Numbered from the stretch's first letter, positions 25,702 through 35,556 are shown. The stretch is 64,000 bases of DNA from Pelomonas sp039929605 (GCF_039929605.1 NZ_JBDSQX010000152.1:1-64000), one strand, 5' to 3'. The notes: a model not told the origin generated them from the letters alone. Made by a program: numbers and translations.

Positions 25702-28422
25702 TTACGCGTACAAAGGATTGATCTTGTTGGCGTCAATGCCGTACTTGGCAATCGCCTCCGCCACGCGCTCGACCGGCACCGCGCCGTCATCGGCCAACGC
25801 CTTCAGCGCGGCCACGACGATGTAGTGGCGGTTGACTTCGAAGTGCGCACGCAGCTTGCTGCGGAAGTCCGAGCGCCCGAAGCCGTCGGTGCCCAGCACC
25901 TTGTACGAACGGCCACGCGGGATGAAGGCGCGGATCTGCTCGGCGTAGTTCTTCATGTAGTCGGTCGACGCGATCACCGGGCCCTTGGTGTGGCCGAGTT
26001 GCTGCGTCACGAAAGGCACGCAGGCCAGTTCGGTCGGGTGCAGCAGGTTCCAGCGCTCGGCGTTCTGGCCGTCGCGGGCCAGCTCGTTGAAGCTCGGGCA
26101 GCTCCACACGTTGGCGCCCACGCCCCACTCTTCTTCCAGCAGCATCTTGGCCACTTGGCTCTCGCGCAGGATGGTGCCGGAGCCCAGCAGGTTGACGGCG
26201 ATGGTCTTGCCCGCGTCGGCCTCTTCGAGCAGGTACATGCCCTTGAGGATGTGTTCCTCGGTGCCGGCCTTGAGGCCAGGCATCGGGTAGTTCTCGTTCA
26301 GCAGGGTGATGTAGTAGTAGACGTTTTCCTGGTCTTCCACCATGCGCTTCAAGCCGCGCTGCATGATGACCGCCACTTCGTGCGCGAAGGTCGGGTCATA
26401 GGACACGCAGTTAGGAATCGTGCTGGCCAAGATGTGGCTGTGGCCGTCCTCGTGCTGCAGGCCTTCGCCGTTCAGCGTCGTGCGGCCGGACGTGCCGCCC
26501 AGCAGGAAGCCACGGGCCTGCATGTCGCCGGCGGCCCAGGCCAGGTCGCCGATGCGTTGGAAGCCGAACATCGAGTAGTAGACGAAGAACGGAATCATCA
26601 CGCGGTTGTTCGTCGAGTACGACGTTGCCGCAGCGATCCAACTGGCCATGCCGCCGGCTTCGTTGATGCCTTCCTGCAGCACCTGGCCGGCCTTGTCCTC
26701 GCGGTAGTACATGACCTGGTCGCGGTCGACCGGCGTGTACTGTTGGCCCGCAGGGTTGTAGATGCCGATCTGGCGGAACAGGCCTTCCATGCCAAAGGTG
26801 CGCGCCTCATCCACCAGGATGGGCACGACGCGCGGGCCGAGCTCCTTGTCGCGCAGCAGCGTGGTCAGGAAGCGCACATAGGCCTGCGTCGTCGAGATCT
26901 CACGGCCTTCCGCCGTCGGGTCCAACACGGGCTGGAAGGTGGCCAGGTCGGGCACCTTCAACGCCTCGTCGGTCTTGGCGCGGCGCTTGGGCAGGTAGCC
27001 ACCCAGGGCCTTGCGGCGCTCGTGCAGGTACTTCAGTTCCTGCGAGCCTTCGGCCGGTTGGTAGAACGGGATCTTGGGCAGGTCTTCATCCGACACGGGG
27101 ATGTTGAAACGGTCGCGCATGGCGCGGATGTCGTCGTCCTGCAGCTTCTTGGTCTGGTGGGCGGTGTTCTTGCCTTCACCGATCTTGCCCATGCCGAAGC
27201 CCTTGACGGTCTTGATCAGCAGCACTGTCGGCTGGCCGACGGTGTTGACCGCCTTGTGATACGCAGCATAGACCTTCTGCGGATCGTGGCCGCCGCGTTG
27301 CAGGCGCCAGATGTCCTCGTCGCTCATCTTGGCGACGAGTTCCAGCAGCTTGGGATGCTTGCCGAAGAAGTTCTTGCGCACGAAGGCGCCGTCGTTGGCC
27401 TTCATGGCCTGGTAGTCACCGTCGACGGTGTCCATCATGACCTTGCGCAGCAGCTCGTCCTTGTCGCGCGCCAGCAGCGGGTCCCAGTAGCCGCCCCAGA
27501 TCAGCTTGATGACGTTCCAGCCGGCGCCGCGGAACTCGCCTTCGAGCTCCTGGATGATCTTGCCGTTGCCGCGCACCGGGCCGTCCAGGCGCTGCAGATT
27601 GCAGTTGACGACGAAGATCAGGTTGTCGAGCTTCTCGCGTGCGGCCAGGCCGATGGCGCCCAGCGATTCCGGCTCGTCCATCTCGCCGTCGCCCAGGAAG
27701 ACCCAGACTTTGCGCTTGCTCGTGTCGGCGATGCCGCGGGCATGCAGGTACTTCAGGAAGCGGGCCTGGTAGATGGCCATCAAGGGGCCCAGGCCCATCG
27801 AGACGGTCGGGAACTGCCAGAAGTGGGGCATCAGCTTGGGATGCGGGTAGCTCGACAGGCCCTTGCCGTCTACTTCCTGGCGGAAGTTGATGAGCTGTTC
27901 TTCGGTGATGCGGCCTTCCATGAAGGCGCGGGCGTAGATGCCCGGGGCGCTGTGGCCCTGGATGTAGAGCAGGTCGCCACCGTGCACGCCGTCGTCGGCA
28001 TGCCAGAAGTGGTTGAAGCCGCAGCCCAGCATGGTGGCCAGCGACGCGAACGAGCTGATGTGGCCGCCCAGGTCACCCCCATCTTCGGGGTTGTGCTTGT
28101 TGGCACGCACCACCATCGCCATCGCGTTCCAGCGCATGAATGCGCGCAGACGCTCCTCGATCTCGATGTTGCCGGGGAAGCGTTCTTCCTGGTCGGTCGG
28201 GATGGTGTTGACGTAGGCCGTGTTGGCCGAGAACGGCACGTCGATGCCGGCCTGGCGGGCGTGGTCGATCAGGGTTTCGAGCAGGAAGTGGGCGCGCTCG
28301 CTTCCTGATGCATCGCCCTCCTCGCCGATGACGGCCGAGAGGGCATCCAGCCACTCACGGGTTTCCTGCGGGTCGTTGTCGTTCGCGGCGGCGCCGAGAA
28401 ACTCTTGTGGCTGGGCTGACAT
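25702..28422 (-). CDS. aceE: Pyruvate dehydrogenase E1, homodimeric
   Basis: This 906-residue thiamine diphosphate enzyme decarboxylates pyruvate and acetylates the E2 lipoyl group. The sequence is typical of homodimeric E1: it contains the ThDP motif beginning GDGEMDEPES and ending in VVNCNLQRLDGPVRGN, and the substrate-site HSHILASTIPNC. The ATG at 28422 has GAAGGAGA ten bases upstream. First gene of aceE-aceF-lpdA. A histidine kinase gene diverges from it 179 bases away, so the shared region may hold control sites for both. Confidence 0.98.
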   Translation of the reverse strand: MSAQPQEFLGAAANDNDPQETREWLDALSAVIGEEGDASGSERAHFLLETLIDHARQAGIDVPFSANTAYVNTIPTDQEERFPGNIEIEERLRAFMRWNAMAMVVRANKHNPEDGGDLGGHISSFASLATMLGCGFNHFWHADDGVHGGDLLYIQGHSAPGIYARAFMEGRITEEQLINFRQEVDGKGLSSYPHPKLMPHFWQFPTVSMGLGPLMAIYQARFLKYLHARGIADTSKRKVWVFLGDGEMDEPESLGAIGLAAREKLDNLIFVVNCNLQRLDGPVRGNGKIIQELEGEFRGAGWNVIKLIWGGYWDPLLARDKDELLRKVMMDTVDGDYQAMKANDGAFVRKNFFGKHPKLLELVAKMSDEDIWRLQRGGHDPQKVYAAYHKAVNTVGQPTVLLIKTVKGFGMGKIGEGKNTAHQTKKLQDDDIRAMRDRFNIPVSDEDLPKIPFYQPAEGSQELKYLHERRKALGGYLPKRRAKTDEALKVPDLATFQPVLDPTAEGREISTTQAYVRFLTTLLRDKELGPRVVPILVDEARTFGMEGLFRQIGIYNPAGQQYTPVDRDQVMYYREDKAGQVLQEGINEAGGMASWIAAATSYSTNNRVMIPFFVYYSMFGFQRIGDLAWAAGDMQARGFLLGGTSGRTTLNGEGLQHEDGHSHILASTIPNCVSYDPTFAHEVAVIMQRGLKRMVEDQENVYYYITLLNENYPMPGLKAGTEEHILKGMYLLEEADAGKTIAVNLLGSGTILRESQVAKMLLEEEWGVGANVWSCPSFNELARDGQNAERWNLLHPTELACVPFVTQQLGHTKGPVIASTDYMKNYAEQIRAFIPRGRSYKVLGTDGFGRSDFRSKLRAHFEVNRHYIVVAALKALADDGAVPVERVAEAIAKYGIDANKINPLYA

Positions 28423-28601
28423 GGCCGTGTCTCCTTCAAGTGCCACCTCTACGGGCGGCGGGTGTTCTACAAGGGCGTGCGCGAACGCAGGCGCTGCGGG
28501 CGGCCGCAGTGTCTCATAAAGCGCTTGAACTTCCCAAATGGCGCGAGACGATTTCTTATTGTGAAATTACGGTGACTGCCGCCGCCCCGGATAATTTAGC
28601 G

Positions 28602-31199
28602 ATGGCCCTTGATTCGCACGCTCCCGTGACCCGCACACGCCGACAACGCCTGCTGGCGCCTTGGCGCCGCCTGGTCGCCACCTGGTGGTTCCGGCAGTCG
28701 CCGTCGCGCCAGGACAGGCTGGCCACGCTGGGCCCGCTGATCTCCGTGCTGCTTTTCCTGGCGGCCATCATTTCGGCCTTCTGGTATCTGCGCAACGAAG
28801 AAATCGAGCGCGAGACCGAGTCCGTCAAGCGTGACACCGAGATCGCCCAGCAGCAGATCCGCCTGCGCCTGATCGAGAACCAGGAGCAGCTCGTGCGCAT
28901 TGCGCGCGAAGTGGTCACCCGCCAGATCGACGCGCATGAGTTCTCCGCCCAGGCCCAGGCCTTTGCGCGCGACCGGCCCGAGCTGACGCATGTGACCTGG
29001 CTGAGCAACAAGCGCGAGCGCCGCAGCAGCGTGGGCGCGTCGGGCTTCCAGGCCGACGGCCTGATGTCCGCCGACGGCAACGACCCGTCCATGCCCATGC
29101 CCAACCAGTCCAACGCGGCGGAACAAGCCTTCGAGGCCGCCAAGGACCGACGCCAGCCCGTCTACTCGCCGCCATTCACCGACAGCAACGGCGTCACCGT
29201 CTTCCAGCTGCACATCCCGCTGATCGACCGGGGCGGCTTCGTCGGCGTGCTGATCGCCGAGTACACCGTCGAGGCCCTGCTGCGCTACTACGTGCCCAGC
29301 GAGGTCTCCACGCGCCACAGCATCGCCGTGCTGGATTCGCGCGACCAGGTCGTCAGCAGCACCGTCACGCCCATGCCCGGCCAGCGCCTGCGCCGCGCGG
29401 CGCTGCTGCACGACGTACCGCTGGCGCCGGCGCTGAACGGCCTGGTGCTGCGCGGCCAGGGCTGGCGCACGTCCATCGGCCTCATCAACAACGCGCTGTT
29501 CTGGCTGGTGCTGGCGCTCGCGGGCATGACGGTGTGGATGCTGCTCGGCACCTGGCGCCACATGCGCCGACGCACACAGATTCAGAACGCGCTGACGCTG
29601 GAGACCAACTTCCGCCGCGCGATGGAGAACTCCATGCTGACCGGTATGCGCGCCATGGACATGGACACGCGCATCACCTACGTGAACCCGGCCTTCTGCG
29701 CGATGACGGGGTTCTCGGACACCGACCTCGTCGGCCGCACGCCGCCCTACCCCTTCTGGCCCAACGACCGCCGCGAGGAGAACGCGCGGCTGCTGCAGCA
29801 GGAGCTCGGCGGCCGCAGCCCCTCGGGCGGCGTGGAGGTCAGGATCCAGCGCAAGGACGGCTCGACCTTCGATGCGCGCGTCTATGTTTCGCCGCTGGTG
29901 GACACCAAGGGCAAGCAGACCGGCTGGATGACCTCGATGACCAACATCACCGAGGCCAAGCGCGTGCGCGACCAGCTCTCCGCCTCGCACGAACGCTTCA
30001 CGACCGTGCTGGAAGGGCTGGACGCGGCCGTGTCCGTGCTGTCCGTCACGCCGCCCGAGCTGCTGTTCGCCAACCGCAGCTACCGGCTCTGGTTCGGCGC
30101 CGACCCGGCCGGCCACGCGCTGCTGGCGGGCGGCCAGTTGATGGGCACCACCAACCGGCGCGGCATCGACGACAGCGCCGACGAGGTGGACGACTATTCC
30201 GGCCTGCCCGCCGAGGCCCTGACCGACCTGGGTTCGGACCCGCGCGAGGTCTACGTGGAATCGCTGGCGATGTGGTTCGACGTGCGCGCCCGCTACCTGC
30301 AGTGGACCGACGGCCGCCTGGCGCAGATGCTGATCGCCACCGACATCACGATGCGCCGCGCCGCCGAGGCCCAGGCCGCCTTGCAGGCCGACAAGGCGCA
30401 AGTCACCAGCCGGCTGATGACCATGGGCGAAATGGCCTCCAGCGTGGCCCACGAGCTGAACCAGCCGCTGACCGCCATCACCAACTACTGCAACGGCATG
30501 GTCAGCCGCGTGCGCGCGGACAGCATCGACAAGGAGTCGCTGATGGCCGCGCTGACCAAGACGGCCAAGCAGGCCGAGCGCGCCGGCCAGATCATTCACC
30601 GCATCCGCAACTTCGTGAAGCGCAGCGAGCCGCAGCGCGCGCCGGCCTTTGCGCCCGACATCGTCGAGGACGCCGTGGAGCTGGCGGGCATCGAACTGCG
30701 CCGCCGCAACGTCGCCATCCACACCTACATCGCGCAGCGGCTGCCGCAGATGATGGTGGACCCCATCCTCATCGAGCAGGTGCTGATGAACCTGCTGAAG
30801 AACGCGGCGGAGGCCATCGACAACGCCTCCCTGCCCACCTCGCGCCGCCACATCGAGCTGCGCGTGGTGCCCAAGCACAGCGCGGAGCTGGGCGGCCACA
30901 TCGAGTTCTCGGTGACCGACATGGGGCCCGGCTTGCCCGACGAGGTGCTGGCCCGCATGTATGAGGCCTTCTTCTCCACCAAGGCCGATGGCCTGGGCAT
31001 CGGCTTAGGGTTATGCCGGTCTATCGTCGAGTCCCACCAGGGCCGGATAAAAGCCGAGAACCTCTACAATGGCGCCCTCGTCGTTGGGTGCCGATTCGCC
31101 TTCACGATCCCGGTCACCATCACCTCAGAACACCTGCGCGCGGACGCCTCCAACGGTGCCGCCGGCCACGCTCAGAGAACCGAACCCACCACACCATGA
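28602..31199 (+). CDS. PAS-domain sensor histidine kinase (FixL/DctB-like)
   Basis: This 865-residue membrane kinase has a TM helix near 47-67, a periplasmic sensor region of about 220 residues, and a second TM near 290-310. Two PAS-like regions follow (about 335-460 and 465-590), then the kinase core: H-box SSVAHELNQPLTAITNYCNG with His617, N-box LMNLLKNAAEAI and G-box GLGIGLGLCRSIVE. The last segment HELNQPL is the DctB/FixL class. The response-regulator gene starts inside its stop (ATGA), so the two form a coupled pair. It diverges from aceE, so control by pyruvate or carbon supply is possible but inferred. Confidence 0.92.
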   Translation: MALDSHAPVTRTRRQRLLAPWRRLVATWWFRQSPSRQDRLATLGPLISVLLFLAAIISAFWYLRNEEIERETESVKRDTEIAQQQIRLRLIENQEQLVRIAREVVTRQIDAHEFSAQAQAFARDRPELTHVTWLSNKRERRSSVGASGFQADGLMSADGNDPSMPMPNQSNAAEQAFEAAKDRRQPVYSPPFTDSNGVTVFQLHIPLIDRGGFVGVLIAEYTVEALLRYYVPSEVSTRHSIAVLDSRDQVVSSTVTPMPGQRLRRAALLHDVPLAPALNGLVLRGQGWRTSIGLINNALFWLVLALAGMTVWMLLGTWRHMRRRTQIQNALTLETNFRRAMENSMLTGMRAMDMDTRITYVNPAFCAMTGFSDTDLVGRTPPYPFWPNDRREENARLLQQELGGRSPSGGVEVRIQRKDGSTFDARVYVSPLVDTKGKQTGWMTSMTNITEAKRVRDQLSASHERFTTVLEGLDAAVSVLSVTPPELLFANRSYRLWFGADPAGHALLAGGQLMGTTNRRGIDDSADEVDDYSGLPAEALTDLGSDPREVYVESLAMWFDVRARYLQWTDGRLAQMLIATDITMRRAAEAQAALQADKAQVTSRLMTMGEMASSVAHELNQPLTAITNYCNGMVSRVRADSIDKESLMAALTKTAKQAERAGQIIHRIRNFVKRSEPQRAPAFAPDIVEDAVELAGIELRRRNVAIHTYIAQRLPQMMVDPILIEQVLMNLLKNAAEAIDNASLPTSRRHIELRVVPKHSAELGGHIEFSVTDMGPGLPDEVLARMYEAFFSTKADGLGIGLGLCRSIVESHQGRIKAENLYNGALVVGCRFAFTIPVTITSEHLRADASNGAAGHAQRTEPTTP

Positions 31200-31819
31200 G
31201 CTTGATCCCCAAAAAGGGCAACGTCTACGTCGTAGACGACGACGAAGCGGTCCGCGACTCCCTGCAGTGGCTGCTTGAAGGCAAGGACTACCGGGTCAAA
31301 TGTTTTGACTCGGCCGAATCCTTCCTCACGCGCTACGACCCCCGCGAGGTCGCCTGCCTCATCGCAGACATCCGCATGGACGGCATGACCGGCCTGGAAC
31401 TCCAGGACCGTCTCATCGAGCGCAAGAGCCCCTTGCCCATCGTCTTCATCACCGGCCACGGCGACGTGCCCATGGCAGTGCAGACGATGAAGAAGGGCGC
31501 GATGGACTTCATCGAGAAGCCGTTCAAGGAAGAGGAACTGCTGGCACTCGTGGAGCGCATGCTCGACCAGGCCCGCGAAGCCTTCTCCAGCCACCAGGAA
31601 GCCGCAAGCCGCGACGCCCTGCTGGCGCGGCTCACGACACGTGAAGCGCAAGTGCTGGAGCGCATCGTCGCCGGCCGCCTGAACAAGCAGATTGCCGACG
31701 ACCTCGGCATCAGCATCAAGACGGTCGAAGCCCACCGCGCCAACATCATGGAAAAGCTCAACGCCAACACGGTGGCCGACCTGCTCAAGATTGCCTTGGG
31801 TGCGACCGCCAAGGCTTGA
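31196..31819 (+). CDS. FixJ-family response regulator
   Basis: This 207-residue regulator has a receiver domain (about 10-125) with phospho-acceptor Asp58 (LIADIRMDG) and acidic pocket DDD14-16. A LuxR-type helix-turn-helix follows (about 145-200, LTTREAQVLERIVAGRLNKQIAD). Partner of the kinase upstream, with a four-base overlap. It probably activates target genes after phosphorylation. A terminator hairpin follows. Confidence 0.95.
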   Translation: MSLIPKKGNVYVVDDDEAVRDSLQWLLEGKDYRVKCFDSAESFLTRYDPREVACLIADIRMDGMTGLELQDRLIERKSPLPIVFITGHGDVPMAVQTMKKGAMDFIEKPFKEEELLALVERMLDQAREAFSSHQEAASRDALLARLTTREAQVLERIVAGRLNKQIADDLGISIKTVEAHRANIMEKLNANTVADLLKIALGATAKA

Positions 31820-31837
31820 GTTCTTGATTTACCCAAG

Positions 31838-31864
31838 AGGCCGCTGAACTTTCAGCGGCTTTTT
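31838..31864 (+). terminator. Rho-independent terminator
   Basis: The hairpin GCCGCTGAA-CT-TTCAGCGGC is followed by TTTTTGCTTTC. It lies directly after the response-regulator stop and ends the kinase-regulator transcript before folD. Confidence 0.88.
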
Positions 31865-31895
31865 GCTTTCTGAACATGAACCGAACTCATCTGCC

Positions 31896-32744
31896 ATGAC
31901 TGCCCAACTGATCGACGGCCTCGCCCTGGCCAAGCAACTGCGTGCCGAAGCCGCCACCCGCGCCGCCGCGCTGACCGCCAAAGGCCACCAGCCCGGCCTC
32001 GCCGTCGTCCTCGTTGGCGACAACCCGGCCAGCCAGGTCTATGTGCGCAACAAGGTCAAGGCCTGCGAGGAAGCCGGCATCCACTCGCGGCTGGAAAAGT
32101 ACGAGGCGACGATGACCGAGGCCGAGTTGCTGGCCCGCGTCGAGGCGCTGAACAACGATCCGACCATCCACGGCATCCTGGTGCAGCTGCCTCTGCCCAA
32201 GCACATCGACGACCACAAGGTCATCGAGTCCATCTCACCGGCCAAGGACGTCGACGGCTTCCACGTCGCCAGCGCTGGCGCGCTGCTGGTGGGTGAGCCC
32301 GGTTTCAAGGCCTGCACGCCTTACGGCTGCATGAAGATGCTGGAACACATCGGCATGAAGGACCTGAAGGGCAAGCACGCCGTCGTCATCGGCCGCAGCA
32401 ACATCGTCGGCAAGCCGATGGCGCTGATGCTGCTGGCCGCGAACGCCACCGTCACCGTCTGCCACAGCGGCACGGCGGACCTGGGCGCCATGACGCGCCA
32501 GGCCGACGTGATCGTCGCCGCCGTGGGCAAGCGCAACGTGCTGACGGCCGACATGGTCAAGCCCGGCGCCGTCGTCATCGACGTGGGCATGAACCGCAAC
32601 GACGACGGCAAGCTCTGCGGCGACGTGGACTTCGACGGTGTGAAGGAAGTGGCGGGCTGGATCACCCCCGTGCCGGGCGGGGTCGGCCCGATGACGATTG
32701 CCATGTTGCTGGTCAACACGCTTGAATCGGCAGAGCGGGCTTGA
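31896..32744 (+). CDS. folD: Bifunctional methylenetetrahydrofolate dehydrogenase/cyclohydrolase
   Basis: This 282-residue enzyme interconverts 5,10-methylene-, methenyl- and 10-formyl-tetrahydrofolate, using NADP. Family motifs are present: YVRNKVKACEEAGI (catalytic Lys in the first domain), VQLPLPKHID, SPAKDVDGFH, and the NADP loop VVIGRSNIVGKPMA. The C-terminal TPVPGGVGPMTIAMLLVNT is diagnostic. I chose the ATG at 31896 because it gives the normal N-terminus (MTAQLIDG). Upstream is the terminator of the regulator gene, so folD has its own promoter. Confidence 0.97.
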   Translation: MTAQLIDGLALAKQLRAEAATRAAALTAKGHQPGLAVVLVGDNPASQVYVRNKVKACEEAGIHSRLEKYEATMTEAELLARVEALNNDPTIHGILVQLPLPKHIDDHKVIESISPAKDVDGFHVASAGALLVGEPGFKACTPYGCMKMLEHIGMKDLKGKHAVVIGRSNIVGKPMALMLLAANATVTVCHSGTADLGAMTRQADVIVAAVGKRNVLTADMVKPGAVVIDVGMNRNDDGKLCGDVDFDGVKEVAGWITPVPGGVGPMTIAMLLVNTLESAERA

Positions 32745-32799
32745 ATCTGTCGACTGACCGTTGCACTATGCTGCAACGAATCCGTTAACAGGAGTTGCC

Positions 32800-33090
32800 A
32801 TGAGCATACGAAGCAGTGACGTGGTTCCCATCAGCGATGCGCGCGCCCGGTTGACGGAGCTCGCGGAAGACGTGGTGAGCGCCGGTCGCGAGAAGGTGCT
32901 GACGAAAAACGGCAGCAGCTATGTCGCCTTGGTGGACGCCCGCAAGCTCGACTACTACCACGCGCTCGAAGCCGAGCACGGCCACCTGATGCTCGGCCAG
33001 GGGGCGCTGGAAGGGTTGGCTGACTTGGCCTCTGGACGCGTGGTGGACGACAGCTTGCTGGATGCCGCGCTGGCCCTGCCTGCACGCTGA
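32800..33090 (+). CDS. Phd/YefM-type antitoxin
   Basis: This 96-residue protein has the Phd/YefM fold: an N-terminal DNA-binding beta-alpha region (VVPISDARARLTELAEDV, about 8-25) and KVLTKNGSSYVALVDARKL. The C-terminus would wrap the toxin. The ribosome-binding site is AGGAG. The toxin gene starts five bases after its stop, as usual for type II modules. It would neutralise the toxin and repress the pair. Confidence 0.85.
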   Translation: MSIRSSDVVPISDARARLTELAEDVVSAGREKVLTKNGSSYVALVDARKLDYYHALEAEHGHLMLGQGALEGLADLASGRVVDDSLLDAALALPAR

Positions 33091-33095
33091 GCTTC

Positions 33096-33473
33096 GTGCC
33101 ACTGCCCGTCCACGCCCGGCTCCAGGCCTCGCAATCCTTCATCCGCGACGTGCGGGCGAGCGGCGAATTCATGCGCCAGCAGGATGACGCCAGTGCAGAT
33201 GCGCGCTACGCCCGGCTGCTCTCCCAGTTGGCCGAGGTGCGGGAACTGCTCAGTTGGAATCCTGCTTCCGGCCGCCCGGCTCGCTTCCTGCAGGCGCAAT
33301 CTTTTCAGGGGCGAGCGCTGGCCGAGCGGGCCATCGCGCAAGCGGCGGCTCAAGGCCTGCCGCATCTGCGCGAACTCGTCGTCAAGCCTTACGTCCTGCT
33401 CTACGCTCATGGTCAAGATCGTGTACTTTTGCTCGCACTAAGACACGAACGCCAGTTGAGTTTCGGCCTCTGA
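33096..33473 (+). CDS. RelE/ParE-family toxin
   Basis: This 125-residue protein is the probable toxin of the pair with the Phd/YefM antitoxin upstream. It starts with GTG and contains features of RelE/ParE proteins: a helical N-terminal half (LLSQLAEVRELLSWNPASGRPA) and a C-terminal beta sheet (LRELVVKPYVLLYAHGQDRVLLLALRH). RelE members cut mRNA on the ribosome and ParE members poison gyrase; the sequence does not decide which. It lies between folD and prlC. Confidence 0.78.
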   Translation: MPLPVHARLQASQSFIRDVRASGEFMRQQDDASADARYARLLSQLAEVRELLSWNPASGRPARFLQAQSFQGRALAERAIAQAAAQGLPHLRELVVKPYVLLYAHGQDRVLLLALRHERQLSFGL

Positions 33474-33492
33474 GCCCTACTGCATCTCCATC

Positions 33493-35481
33493 ATGACCAA
33501 TCCCCTGCTCTCCACCGCCGCCCTGCCCGAGTTCGCGGCCATCTGCCCCGAACATGTGCAGCCCGCCATCACCGAGCTGCTGGCCGCCGCGCAAGCCGCG
33601 CTGGACGAGGCCACCAGGCCCGAAACACCGGCCGACTACGACGTGTTGTCACGCATCCTCGACACCGCGACCGAGCGCATGGGCACGGCCTGGCATGCCG
33701 TCGGCCATCTCAACGCCGTGGCGGACACGCCCGCGCTGCGCGAGGCCTACAACGCGGTGCTGCCGGCCGTCACCGAGTTCAGCACGGCGATGGGCGCCAA
33801 CGAGGCGCTGTTCGCCAAGTACAAGGCCGTCGTGGCCGCGCAGGGCGATTCCTTGAGCGCGCCGCGCCAGCAGCTGCTCAAGCACGCCATCCGCGACTTC
33901 GTGCTGTCCGGCGCCGAGCTGCAGGGCGAGGCCCGCGAGCGCTACGCGGCCATCCAGGAACGCAGCGCCGAGCTGCAGCAGCAGTTCAGCGAGCATGTGC
34001 TGGACGCGACCGATGGCTGGAGCTACATCGCGACCGCCGACGAACTCGCCGGCGTGCCGCAGGACGTGCTGGACGCGACCAAGCTGGACGATGGTGGCCA
34101 CAAGATCACGCTGCACTTCCCGGTCTACCTGCCCGTCATGCAATACGCCGAGAACCGCGCGCTGCGCGAGAAGCTCTACCGCGCCTACGTGACCCGCGCG
34201 AGCGAATCGGGCAAGCCGGAGTGGGACAACACCGCCGCGCTGCGCGAGATCGTGGCGTTGCGTCAGGAGGAAGCTCAGCTGCTCGGCTACGCCAACTTCG
34301 CCGACGTGTCGCTGGCGCCCAAGATGGCCTCCACGCCGGCCGAGGTGACGACTTTCCTGAGCGACCTCGCCAAGCGTGCCCGCCCCTTCGCCGAGAAGGA
34401 CCTGGCCGAGCTGCGCGAGTTCGCCAAGGGGCAACCGCTCGAATCCTGGGACGTGTCCTACTGGAGCGAGAAGCTCAAGGAAGCCCGCTACGCCTTCAGC
34501 GACCAGACGGTGAAGCTCTACTTCACGGCCACGAAGGTGGTGCCCGGCCTGTTCTCCATCATCGAGCGGCTGTTCGATGTGTCGATCAGCGAGGCCCACG
34601 CCTCGGTCTGGCACGAGACCGTCAAGTTCTACGAGATGCGCCGTGGTGGCGTGTTGATCGCCCAGTTCTACCTCGACCTCTACGCCCGCAACGGCAAGCG
34701 CCCCGGCGCCTGGATGGACGAAGTGCGCAGCCGCTGGCTCAAGCCTTCCGGCGAACAGCAGACGCCGGTCGCGCTGCTGACCTGCAACTTCGCGCCTCCG
34801 GTGGGCGACAAACCTGCGCTGCTGACGCACGACGACGTCATCACCCTCTTCCACGAGTTCGGCCACGGCCTGCATCACATGCTGACGCAGGTGAACGACC
34901 TGGGCGTGTCGGGCATCTCCGGCGTCGAGTGGGACGCCGTCGAGCTGCCCAGCCAGTTCATGGAGAACTTCTGCTGGGAGTGGGACGTCCTCTGCCAGCT
35001 GAGCGGCCATGTCGACACGGGCGAGCCGCTACCGCGCGAGCTGTTCGACAAGATGATCGCCGCCAAGAACTTCCAGAGCGGGCTGATGACGCTGCGCCAG
35101 ATCGAGTTCTCGCTGTTCGACATGCGCCTGCATGCCACGCCGGGCTCGGAGGCCGACGTGCAGAAGGTGGTCGACGACGTTCGCGCCGAAGTCGCCGTGC
35201 TCGTCCCGCCGAGCTTCAACCGCTTCCAGCACAGCTTCTCGCACATTTTTGCGGGCGGCTACGCGGCGGGCTACTACAGCTACAAATGGGCCGAGCTGCT
35301 CAGCGCCGACGCCTGGAGCGCCTTCGAGGAAGAAGGCGTGTTCAACCCGGCGACCGGCAAGCGCTTTCTGAATGAAGTGCTGGAGCAAGGCGGCGCGCGC
35401 GATGCCATCGAGAACTTCAAGGCCTTCCGTGGCCGTGAGCCGAAGATCGACGCGCTGCTGCGGCACCAAGGCATGGCCTGA
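33493..35481 (+). CDS. prlC: Oligopeptidase A (M3 zinc metallopeptidase)
   Basis: This 662-residue cytoplasmic peptidase degrades short peptides, including signal-peptide remnants. The zinc site HEFGHGLHHM begins at His454 (His454, Glu455, His458), with the third ligand Glu in the GVEWDAVELPSQ region. The length and the FNRFQHSFSHIFAGGYAAGYYSYKWAE segment fit the PrlC branch. It starts 20 bases after the toxin gene. A hairpin follows. Confidence 0.95.
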   Translation: MTNPLLSTAALPEFAAICPEHVQPAITELLAAAQAALDEATRPETPADYDVLSRILDTATERMGTAWHAVGHLNAVADTPALREAYNAVLPAVTEFSTAMGANEALFAKYKAVVAAQGDSLSAPRQQLLKHAIRDFVLSGAELQGEARERYAAIQERSAELQQQFSEHVLDATDGWSYIATADELAGVPQDVLDATKLDDGGHKITLHFPVYLPVMQYAENRALREKLYRAYVTRASESGKPEWDNTAALREIVALRQEEAQLLGYANFADVSLAPKMASTPAEVTTFLSDLAKRARPFAEKDLAELREFAKGQPLESWDVSYWSEKLKEARYAFSDQTVKLYFTATKVVPGLFSIIERLFDVSISEAHASVWHETVKFYEMRRGGVLIAQFYLDLYARNGKRPGAWMDEVRSRWLKPSGEQQTPVALLTCNFAPPVGDKPALLTHDDVITLFHEFGHGLHHMLTQVNDLGVSGISGVEWDAVELPSQFMENFCWEWDVLCQLSGHVDTGEPLPRELFDKMIAAKNFQSGLMTLRQIEFSLFDMRLHATPGSEADVQKVVDDVRAEVAVLVPPSFNRFQHSFSHIFAGGYAAGYYSYKWAELLSADAWSAFEEEGVFNPATGKRFLNEVLEQGGARDAIENFKAFRGREPKIDALLRHQGMA

Positions 35482-35519
35482 GGAAGCGCCGAACCCGCCC
35501 TCGAGCGCAGCGCTTCCTT
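35481..35519 (+). terminator. Hairpin after prlC
   Basis: The arms AGGAAGCG (35481-35488) and CGCTTCCTT (35511-35519) are complementary around a GC-rich loop. There is no T-run, so it is a weak terminator candidate. Its right arm overlaps the first half of the putative regulator site described next. Confidence 0.45.
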
Positions 35520-35556
35520 GACGTTTCCTTCACGCGGCCTTGCCTAGACTGACGCG
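35514..35556 (+). promoter_or_regulatory. Putative OmpR-type operator and promoter of the regulator gene
   Basis: Direct repeats TTCCTTGACG and TTCCTTCACG start 11 bases apart (35514 and 35525), the usual spacing for OmpR/PhoB-type regulators. A -10 like TAGACT follows at about 35546. The block ACGTTTCCTTCACGCG recurs at 37539 before the hydrolase gene. This suggests autoregulation plus control of that gene. Confidence 0.6.

Noticed and set aside
24430..28308. A plus-strand open frame of about 1290 codons opposite aceF and aceE
   Set aside because: It is the mirror of strongly conserved pyruvate dehydrogenase genes in high-GC DNA; its sequence is rich in Leu, His, Val and Arg with no domain, so it is a shadow frame.
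28596..30899. A long minus-strand frame opposite the histidine kinase
   Set aside because: The kinase on the plus strand has all expected motifs. The opposite frame has repetitive composition typical of a shadow.
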